Assembly: GCF_027944005.1 (NCBI RefSeq)
Contig: NZ_AP027204.1
Span: 620,001 to 684,000 of the forward strand
Source: Polynucleobacter sp. SHI8
GTDB lineage: Bacteria; Pseudomonadota; Gammaproteobacteria; Burkholderiales; Burkholderiaceae
Reading direction: 5' to 3'
DNA length: 64,000 nucleotides
The position numbers were made by a program, and so were the translations under genes. The notes below the pieces were generated by a model that did no database searches, was not told the origin of the DNA, and worked only from the letters and a program-made list of their open reading frames with translations. Positions 57,662 to 64,000 of the stretch are shown piece by piece (position 1 is the first letter of the stretch; every line of letters starts with the position of its first letter).

Positions 57662-57718
57662 ATCAATTTCCTCCCGTTAAACTCACCTCCGGGACAAGTC
57701 TTTGGGTGAAGTAGATCT
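57660..57718 (+). promoter_or_regulatory. Candidate pseudoknotted carA leader RNA
   Basis: Helix 1: TCCCG (57672-57676) with CGGGA (57690-57694). Helix 2: ACTCACC (57681-57687) with GGTGA-A-GT (57705-57712), one bulged A. The order gives an H-type pseudoknot with loops of 4, 2 and 10 bases. AGATC (57660-57664) and GATCT (57714-57718) can close it from outside. Pairing by eye; ligand unknown. Confidence 0.45.
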
Positions 57719-57733
57719 TGGGGCAGCAGGGTA

Positions 57734-58930
57734 ATGGAGAATGATTTGCTGCCACTATCAAAAAATAAACTAACTACATTAACTTCACAACTACCGCCAG
57801 CCGTGCTTCTTTTGGCTGATGGAACTCAATTTATTGGAAAATCAATTGGTATTCAGGGTGTCAGTTCAGGAGAGGTCGTATTTAATACCTCCATGACTGG
57901 TTATCAAGAAATTTTTACTGACCCTAGTTACACCCAACAAATGATTACCTTGACATATCCACATATTGGTAATGTGGGTATTAATGATCAGGATAGCGAA
58001 TCCAATAAAATATATGCATCAGGCGTTATTATTCGGAACTTATCCCCAATTGCGTCAAACTTTAGAAGTCAAAGGTCTCTTCAAGATTTTCTGACAGAGC
58101 AGCAGATTGTTGGAATTTCCGAGATTGATACTAGGCATTTGACTACGCATTTGCGTGAGCATGGGGCACAAAGTGGTGCCATTGCTACAGGTAAATTGGG
58201 GCAATCTTTAGAGTCGCTGATTGAGTTGGCCAAAGAAAAATTAAGTTCTTTCCCTGGAATGACTGGCTTGGATTTGGCAAAAGTAGTTTCCACTACTTCC
58301 CCTTATGAGTGGTTAGAAGGGGAGTGGCATCTATCAGGATCAGATGAAAAAACCGGATTTAATCAAGTCATACCGAATAAGCATGTAGTGGCCTATGATT
58401 TTGGCGTTAAGAAAAATATTTTAAGAATGCTTGCTCAAAGAGGGGCTCGCGTGACAGTAGTGCCAGCTCAAACCTCCGCTGCAGAAGTTTTGGCAATGAA
58501 TCCTGATGGAGTTTTCTTATCAAATGGCCCTGGTGATCCGCAGCCTTGTGATTATGCAATTGCGGCTACCAAAGTATTTTTAGATAAAAAAATCCCACTT
58601 TTCGGGATCTGTTTAGGTCATCAAATTATGGGACTTGCCGCTGGCGCAAGTACCTTAAAAATGAAGTTTGGACATCATGGCGCAAATCACCCTGTGAAAG
58701 ACTTAAAAACGGGCAAAGTTGTCATTACTTCTCAAAATCATGGATTTGCAGTAGATGCTACAACTTTGCCAAATAATGTTGAGCCTACACATGTATCCTT
58801 GTTTGACGGATCTCTTCAAGGTATGGCTTGGCTAGATCGTCCAGCTTTTTGTTTCCAAGGACATCCTGAAGCTTCTCCAGGCCCACAAGATGTCGGATAT
58901 TTATTTGATCGCTTTATTGAGTTGATGTGA
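57734..58930 (+). CDS. carA: Carbamoyl-phosphate synthase small subunit
   Basis: A 398-residue glutaminase subunit supplying ammonia to CarB for arginine and pyrimidine synthesis. Seen: [39 protein letters not shown], the class I glutaminase nucleophile Cys293 in [15 protein letters not shown], and [11 protein letters not shown] with the catalytic His and Glu. The start is ATG 57734; a TTG at 57746 has a better-spaced GGAG and may be used instead. A structured leader and strong promoter lie upstream. Confidence 0.96.
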   Translation: MENDLLPLSKNKLTTLTSQLPPAVLLLADGTQFIGKSIGIQGVSSGEVVFNTSMTGYQEIFTDPSYTQQMITLTYPHIGNVGINDQDSESNKIYASGVIIRNLSPIASNFRSQRSLQDFLTEQQIVGISEIDTRHLTTHLREHGAQSGAIATGKLGQSLESLIELAKEKLSSFPGMTGLDLAKVVSTTSPYEWLEGEWHLSGSDEKTGFNQVIPNKHVVAYDFGVKKNILRMLAQRGARVTVVPAQTSAAEVLAMNPDGVFLSNGPGDPQPCDYAIAATKVFLDKKIPLFGICLGHQIMGLAAGASTLKMKFGHHGANHPVKDLKTGKVVITSQNHGFAVDATTLPNNVEPTHVSLFDGSLQGMAWLDRPAFCFQGHPEASPGPQDVGYLFDRFIELM

Positions 58931-58938
58931 GAGTTTAG

Positions 58939-61900
58939 ATGCCAAAGCGTAGCGACATAGAAAGTATTTTAATTATAGGAGCTGGCCCCATTGTGATTGG
59001 CCAGGCTTGTGAGTTTGATTACTCTGGTGCTCAGGCTTGTAAAGCCCTGAGAGATGAGGGATATAAAGTTATTTTAGTCAATAGTAACCCTGCGACGATC
59101 ATGACAGATCCTGAAATGGCAGATGTTACTTATATTGAACCAATTACTTGGGAAGTTCTTGAAAGAATCATTGAAAAAGAACAGCCTGATGCTATTTTGC
59201 CGACTATGGGTGGTCAAACTGCTCTGAATTGTGCGCTTGATTTGTTTCGTAATGGCATATTAGAAAAATACAACTGTGAGTTAATTGGCGCATCCCCACA
59301 AGCAATTGATAAAGCTGAAGATCGTCAAAAGTTTAAAGAGGCAATGACAAAGATTGGCTTAGGCTCTGCCAAGTCAGATGTCGCTCACTCATGGGAAGCT
59401 GCCCAACAGGTTCAACAAAATATTGCTAAATTAATTGGTGGTAATGGCTACCCCGTCATTATTCGACCATCTTTTACTATGGGTGGATCCGGGGGTGGTA
59501 TTGCGTATAACCGTCAAGAGTTTGAAGAAATTTGTAAACGTGGATTAGATTTATCTCCAACTCGCGAGCTATTGATCGAAGAGTCATTGCTTGGTTGGAA
59601 AGAATATGAAATGGAAGTTGTTCGAGACAAAAACGACAACTGTATTATTGTTTGTTCAATTGAAAACTTTGATCCTATGGGAGTTCATACAGGGGACTCT
59701 ATTACGGTCGCCCCTGCGCAAACATTGACCGATCGTGAATATCAAATCATGAGAAACGCCTCGATTGCTGTTTTACGTGAAATTGGTGTTGATACAGGTG
59801 GATCGAATGTTCAATTTGCGATTAATCCTCAAGATGGGCGGATGATTGTGATTGAAATGAATCCACGAGTTTCCAGGTCATCCGCTTTGGCTTCAAAAGC
59901 CACAGGTTTTCCGATTGCAAAAATTGCCGCCAAATTAGCTGTTGGATTTACTTTGGATGAGTTGCAAAATGAAATTACAGGTGGAGCGACGCCAGCATCT
60001 TTTGAACCATCAATAGATTATGTTGTGACAAAAGTCCCGCGATTCGCATTTGAAAAATTTCCAGAAGCTGATCAGCATTTAACCACTCAAATGAAATCTG
60101 TTGGAGAGGTCATGGCGATTGGTAGAACTTTTCAAGAGTCATTACAAAAAGCTTTAAGAGGTTTAGAAGTTGGAGTGGATGGTTTAGATGAGAAAACAAC
60201 GGATGTTGATGAAATTATTTTAGAAATTAAATCACCTGGACCTGAGCGTATTTGGTATGTAGGAGATGCTTTCAGATCAGGGATGAGTTTAGAGGAAGTC
60301 CATGAACATACTGCAATCGATACATGGTTTTTGATTCAAATTCAAGAAATTATTGAAATTGAACAACTCCTTGCCACTCGTCAGCTTGAAACCTTATCCC
60401 CAGAAGAGCTGCGCTATGTTAAACAAAAGGGTTTTTCTGACCGTCGTTTAGCCAAGTTAATGAAGTCTGATCAGAGTTTAGTTAGAATTCGTCGTCACGA
60501 ATTTGATATCCGGCCCGTTTATAAGCGAGTGGATACGTGTGCTGCCGAGTTTTCGACTAATACAGCTTACATGTATTCCACCTATGAAAATGCAGATGGA
60601 GTGTGTGAAGCCAAGCCTTCAGCTAGACAAAAAATCATGGTTTTAGGTGGTGGCCCTAATCGTATTGGACAGGGTATTGAATTTGACTATTGTTGTGTCC
60701 ACGCTGCTTTAGCGATGCGTGAAGACGGTTATGAAACGATTATGGTCAACTGTAATCCTGAAACAGTATCTACAGACTACGATACCTCTGATCGTCTTTA
60801 TTTTGAGTCTTTAACCTTAGAAGATGTTTTAGAAATCGTTGCTCTAGAAAAACCACTAGGAGTGATTGTGCAATACGGAGGTCAAACGCCCCTCAAATTA
60901 GCACTTGATCTTGAAGCAAATGGCGTACCTATTATTGGTACATCTCCAGATATGATCGATGCTGCTGAAGATAGAGAACGTTTCCAAAAACTGTTGCATG
61001 AACTCAATTTAAGACAACCACCAAATAGAACAGCAAGAACAGAACAAGAGGCCTTGAGTTTAGCTTTAGAAATTGGTTATCCACTCGTAGTTCGCCCATC
61101 ATATGTATTGGGTGGTCGTGCAATGGAAATCGTCAACGATGGGACAGATCTTGAGCGCTATATGCGTGAAGCTGTCAAAGTCTCCCATGACTCACCGGTA
61201 CTCTTGGATCGTTTTTTAGACGATGCAATTGAATGTGATGTAGATTGTATAAGTGATGGTGAGCGTGTCTTTATTGGTGGCGTGATGGAGCATGTGGAGC
61301 AAGCCGGAGTTCACTCTGGGGATTCAGCCTGTTCGCTTCCTCCGTATACCTTGTCTCAAGCAACCATTGAAGAGTTAAGACGTCAGACCCAAGCCATGGC
61401 AAAGGGTCTGCATGTAGTTGGTTTAATGAATGTTCAGTTTGCTATTCAACAAATTAATGGTGAGGACATTGTTTACGTCCTTGAAGTTAATCCGCGTGCA
61501 TCAAGAACCGTCCCATTTGTTTCCAAAGCAACCGGTCTACAGTTAGCTAAGATTGCTGCGAGATGTATGGCTGGAAGATCTTTAGATGAGCAAGGCATTG
61601 GAGACGAAGTTAAGCCAAGTTATTTCTCTGTCAAAGAGGCAGTTTTTCCATTTAACAAATTCCCTGGTGTTGACCCGATTTTAGGGCCGGAAATGCGCTC
61701 TACTGGAGAGGTGATGGGAGTTGGTAGGACATTTGGTGAGGCGCTATTTAAATCCCAGTTAGCTGCTAGTACATTACTTCCAAGTAGCGGTACCGTTTTA
61801 TTATCTGTAAAAAATAGTGACAAACCTCGGGCTGTTGAAGTCGCGAAAATGTTGCATGCGATGGGCTACCCCCTTGTGGCTACTCGCGGAACAGCTAAGG

Positions 61901-62187
61901 CGATTGAAGCGGCAGGTATTCCTGTGCGATCAGTCAATAAGGTAAAAGAGGGTCGCCCGGATATTGTTGATCTCATTAAAAATGGTGAAATCACTCTGGT
62001 CTTTACAACAGTGGATGAAAACAGGGGTGAGATTGCAGATTCTCGCTCTATACGAACTACGTCGCAATCGAATAAAGTTACCTATTACACTACCATTAGT
62101 GCTGCATTAGCAGCCGTTGAGGGTCTTCGTGCCATCAACGAACTAGAGGTTTATGATTTGCAAAGTTTGCATCAATCCTTACAATAA
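58939..62187 (+). CDS. carB: Carbamoyl-phosphate synthase large subunit
   Basis: A 1082-residue enzyme made of two ATP-grasp halves that phosphorylate bicarbonate and then carbamate. Seen: [20 protein letters not shown] at the start of the first half and [20 protein letters not shown] at the second, [12 protein letters not shown] and [12 protein letters not shown], metal-site [18 protein letters not shown] and [18 protein letters not shown]. The C-terminal MGS-like domain (about 945-1075) carries the allosteric site ([13 protein letters not shown]). It follows carA by 8 bases. Confidence 0.97.
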   Translation: MPKRSDIESILIIGAGPIVIGQACEFDYSGAQACKALRDEGYKVILVNSNPATIMTDPEMADVTYIEPITWEVLERIIEKEQPDAILPTMGGQTALNCALDLFRNGILEKYNCELIGASPQAIDKAEDRQKFKEAMTKIGLGSAKSDVAHSWEAAQQVQQNIAKLIGGNGYPVIIRPSFTMGGSGGGIAYNRQEFEEICKRGLDLSPTRELLIEESLLGWKEYEMEVVRDKNDNCIIVCSIENFDPMGVHTGDSITVAPAQTLTDREYQIMRNASIAVLREIGVDTGGSNVQFAINPQDGRMIVIEMNPRVSRSSALASKATGFPIAKIAAKLAVGFTLDELQNEITGGATPASFEPSIDYVVTKVPRFAFEKFPEADQHLTTQMKSVGEVMAIGRTFQESLQKALRGLEVGVDGLDEKTTDVDEIILEIKSPGPERIWYVGDAFRSGMSLEEVHEHTAIDTWFLIQIQEIIEIEQLLATRQLETLSPEELRYVKQKGFSDRRLAKLMKSDQSLVRIRRHEFDIRPVYKRVDTCAAEFSTNTAYMYSTYENADGVCEAKPSARQKIMVLGGGPNRIGQGIEFDYCCVHAALAMREDGYETIMVNCNPETVSTDYDTSDRLYFESLTLEDVLEIVALEKPLGVIVQYGGQTPLKLALDLEANGVPIIGTSPDMIDAAEDRERFQKLLHELNLRQPPNRTARTEQEALSLALEIGYPLVVRPSYVLGGRAMEIVNDGTDLERYMREAVKVSHDSPVLLDRFLDDAIECDVDCISDGERVFIGGVMEHVEQAGVHSGDSACSLPPYTLSQATIEELRRQTQAMAKGLHVVGLMNVQFAIQQINGEDIVYVLEVNPRASRTVPFVSKATGLQLAKIAARCMAGRSLDEQGIGDEVKPSYFSVKEAVFPFNKFPGVDPILGPEMRSTGEVMGVGRTFGEALFKSQLAASTLLPSSGTVLLSVKNSDKPRAVEVAKMLHAMGYPLVATRGTAKAIEAAGIPVRSVNKVKEGRPDIVDLIKNGEITLVFTTVDENRGEIADSRSIRTTSQSNKVTYYTTISAALAAVEGLRAINELEVYDLQSLHQSLQ

Positions 62188-62210
62188 TTATATTTTATAA
62201 AGTTGATTTT

Positions 62211-62687
62211 ATGAGTACGATTCCAATTACTAGAAATGGCTCCGAACGCCTAAAAGAAGAGTTACAGCGTTTGAAGTCTGTAGAAAGACCGGCTGTTATT
62301 AACGCCATTTCTGAAGCCCGAGCGCAAGGTGATTTATCCGAAAATGCTGAATATGATGCTGCTAAAGAAAAGCAAGCATTTATTGAAGGTAGGATTAAAG
62401 AGGTTGAAAGTAAATTAGCTGCTGCGCAAATTATTGACCCATCGTTGATTGATGCTGACGGTAAAGTTGTGTTTGGCGCTACGGTTGAATTAGAAAACTT
62501 AGAAGACGCATCAAAAATGACTTATCAAATTGTTGGCGATGATGAGGCAGATTTGGAAGCCAATAAAATTTCAATTAGTTCCCCAATTGCTAGAGCCTTA
62601 ATTCGTAAAGAGGCGGGAGATGTTGTTACAGTAACCACGCCAGGTGGAGTGAGAGAAGTGGAAATTATTTCGGTGCAATATATTTAA
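62211..62687 (+). CDS. greA: Transcription elongation factor GreA
   Basis: A 158-residue factor that rescues backtracked RNA polymerase by transcript cleavage. Seen: N-terminal coiled coil with [20 protein letters not shown] and the acidic tip [20 protein letters not shown], then the C-terminal FKBP-like domain ([23 protein letters not shown] split between strands). It follows carB by 23 bases, a frequent arrangement. Confidence 0.97.
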   Translation: MSTIPITRNGSERLKEELQRLKSVERPAVINAISEARAQGDLSENAEYDAAKEKQAFIEGRIKEVESKLAAAQIIDPSLIDADGKVVFGATVELENLEDASKMTYQIVGDDEADLEANKISISSPIARALIRKEAGDVVTVTTPGGVREVEIISVQYI

Positions 62688-62691
62688 AAGC

Positions 62692-63186
62692 ATGCAAAAA
62701 GGTTCTAACTCCTTTTTAGCACAACGTATTTTTTTAATCATTTCAGGGCTCTTATTCGGGGGCCTTGCGACCGTAGGTTTTCTAGTCACACCAAGTCTAT
62801 TTTTTGTGCTGGCGGATAAGCAAGTGGCTGGGATGATTGCTGGTGAAATCTTTAAAAATACAAGTCTGTTTAGTTTGTTAATTAGTGTTTTTTTATTGAT
62901 TTACTCGAACCTTTTAGTGAAAAGAGGCCTTCATCAATTCAAATGGAGTCGTTGGTTATTGTTGATTAGTATTGTATTAACCCTTATTGGTACGTTTGTC
63001 GTGCAGCCGATGATGAATGACTTAAGAGAGCTTGCCTTAAGTGAAGGTGCGCCAGTTATGCAATCTCCACAAGCTAAAGAATTTAAAACACTCCATCAAC
63101 TTTCCAGTGTTTTATTTACATTAGAAGTGATGGTATGTGCAGGCGTATTTTGGTTAGCTTCACGATTACAATTGAACCAGGAGTAG
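62692..63186 (+). CDS. DUF4149 membrane protein
   Basis: A 164-residue protein with four hydrophobic helices (about 11-37, 52-74, 84-106 and 136-157). Seen: GLLFGGLATVGFLVTPSLF and KEFKTLHQLSSVLFTLEV, typical of the DUF4149 family. Function unknown. It begins four bases after greA, the usual Burkholderiales order greA–DUF4149–yhbY. Confidence 0.88.
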   Translation: MQKGSNSFLAQRIFLIISGLLFGGLATVGFLVTPSLFFVLADKQVAGMIAGEIFKNTSLFSLLISVFLLIYSNLLVKRGLHQFKWSRWLLLISIVLTLIGTFVVQPMMNDLRELALSEGAPVMQSPQAKEFKTLHQLSSVLFTLEVMVCAGVFWLASRLQLNQE

Positions 63187-63187
63187 A

Positions 63188-63682
63188 CTAAGAAAGTTGT
63201 TTTTTCTTGACGCTCTTTTGTCTAGGTTTAACGCGCTTAATTTGACCACCTGCTGCAACGCGTTCATTACCTAAAACTTTGGTTGCAATTGCTTTAGGTC
63301 TTTTTTGAGGATTGCGCGTAAACTTTTTTACCATCACAGTTCTAGGGCTACCAAAGCCATCTTCATTTCGAGTGGATTTTCGGGTAGATTGAGATGCATT
63401 CGAAGTCAGATTAGGGCGATAGATCACCAAAAGTTTACCGATATGTTGTACCTTAGCGGCATGTAGCTTATTGCAGATCGTTTCATAGATTTCTAGCCTA
63501 AGCTCCCTGTCGTCACCGAGAACTCTAATTTTAATAAGTTCGTGGGAGCCAAGTGCTAATTCAGCTTCTTTTAAAACGCCTGGTGTTAAACCATCAGCGC
63601 CGATCATCACAGTCGGTGAAATACTATGTGCTTTTGAGCGTAAATCTGCTCTTGTAGTTGAATCAAGTTCTAAAATAGTCAT
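63188..63682 (-). CDS. YhbY-type CRM-domain RNA-binding protein
   Basis: A 164-residue protein. The N-terminal CRM domain (about 8-95) includes LRSKAHSISPTVMIGADGLT, the GxxG-like VLGDDRELR and KVQHIGKLLVIYRP, as in YhbY, which associates with pre-50S ribosomes. The C-terminal basic tail (about 105-164; Lys/Arg-rich) is longer than in E. coli. Convergent with DUF4149, one base apart, and divergent from rlmE. Confidence 0.9.
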   Translation of the reverse strand: MTILELDSTTRADLRSKAHSISPTVMIGADGLTPGVLKEAELALGSHELIKIRVLGDDRELRLEIYETICNKLHAAKVQHIGKLLVIYRPNLTSNASQSTRKSTRNEDGFGSPRTVMVKKFTRNPQKRPKAIATKVLGNERVAAGGQIKRVKPRQKSVKKKQLS

Positions 63683-63735
63683 ACTTGTATTATCGCTGAC
63701 TTAACCCTTAACAGAAAGAGTTTTTTAAACCTATC

Positions 63736-64000
63736 GTGGCTAAAAATAAATTTAACAAAGATTGGCTGCAAGATCATCTCAATGATCCCTATGTAAAGAT
63801 GGCTCAAAGAGAGGGCTATCGGGCTCGTGCGGCTTATAAATTAAAAGAGATTGATGATCAAGATCACTTAATTAAAGCGGGTATGATCATTGTTGACTTA
63901 GGAAGTGCGCCTGGTAGTTGGAGTCAATATGCAAGAAACCGTTTAGTGGAATTAGGTAAAAATAATTCTAAAGTTGACCCTGGTAAACCTGACGGCAAAA
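63736..64000 (+). CDS. rlmE: 23S rRNA (uridine(2552)-2'-O)-methyltransferase (C-terminal part outside window)
   Basis: The first 88 residues of RlmE (FtsJ/RrmJ) are visible, running off the right edge. Seen: [32 protein letters not shown] with the catalytic Lys, and the SAM motif [15 protein letters not shown]. It methylates U2552 in the A loop of 23S rRNA. Start is GTG 63736. It is divergent from yhbY; ftsH is expected next but is not in view. Confidence 0.95.
   Translation, partial: MAKNKFNKDWLQDHLNDPYVKMAQREGYRARAAYKLKEIDDQDHLIKAGMIIVDLGSAPGSWSQYARNRLVELGKNNSKVDPGKPDGK

Overview
The window is a stretch of ordinary bacterial chromosome from a low-GC member of the Burkholderiales (Betaproteobacteria). 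Gene content and order look most like Polynucleobacter or a close freshwater relative in the Burkholderiaceae. This assignment rests on four gene orders recalled from that group: ECF sigma–DUF3619–DUF3106–RDD divergent from ilvB-ilvH-ilvC-psd-pssA-leuA; rpsO-pnp and tpiA-secG-tRNA-Leu-nuoA to nuoN followed by a NUDIX gene and DUF1178; gloB-mltD divergent from a methyltransferase and rnhA; and carA-carB-greA-DUF4149 with yhbY and rlmE. It is not a database match. The DNA is AT-rich by eye. I saw no insertion sequence, integrase, phage gene, CRISPR array or rRNA, and no gene-free stretch over 300 bases.

Layout. 1-5.8 kb: ilvD (cut by the window edge), a BaiN/YhiN flavoprotein, a LOG nucleosidase, crcB, a gamma-carbonic-anhydrase-like protein, a monooxygenase-fold protein, trhO and a pseudouridine synthase. 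5.9-11.0 kb: uup, an atypical SDR and a large FtsX-type permease. 11.0-13.2 kb (minus): ECF sigma factor, DUF3619, DUF3106 and RDD. 13.3-20 kb: branched-chain amino acid synthesis (ilvB, ilvH, ilvC, leuA) with two phospholipid genes (psd, pssA) in between. 20.2-24.4 kb: rpsO, pnp, tpiA, secG and tRNA-Leu(GAG). 24.4-40 kb: the complete 14-gene NADH dehydrogenase operon, then a NUDIX hydrolase and DUF1178. 40-46.9 kb: mmsA, a SprT-like protein, a tartrate/malate dehydrogenase, an LLM flavoprotein, two unknown proteins and a methyltransferase. 47-53.4 kb (minus): dnaQ, an RND efflux pair, rnhA and a methyltransferase. 53.4-64 kb: gloB, mltD, prpE, carA, carB, greA, DUF4149, yhbY and the start of rlmE.

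I found no new multi-gene defence or biosynthetic system. The most interesting material is in the 5' leaders of the housekeeping operons. leuA has a clear attenuator: a 28-residue leader peptide with eight leucines, a near-perfect antiterminator and a terminator. Its promoter places the start point at or next to the leader ATG. carA has a compact possible pseudoknot inside a closing helix, and ilvB has a second possible pseudoknot. pnp has a long hairpin suited to RNase III autoregulation. Other points are an RND efflux pair set between rnhA and dnaQ, an SDR lacking the usual Tyr and Lys, and frequent TTG starts. All structures were paired by eye and need covariation or folding tests.
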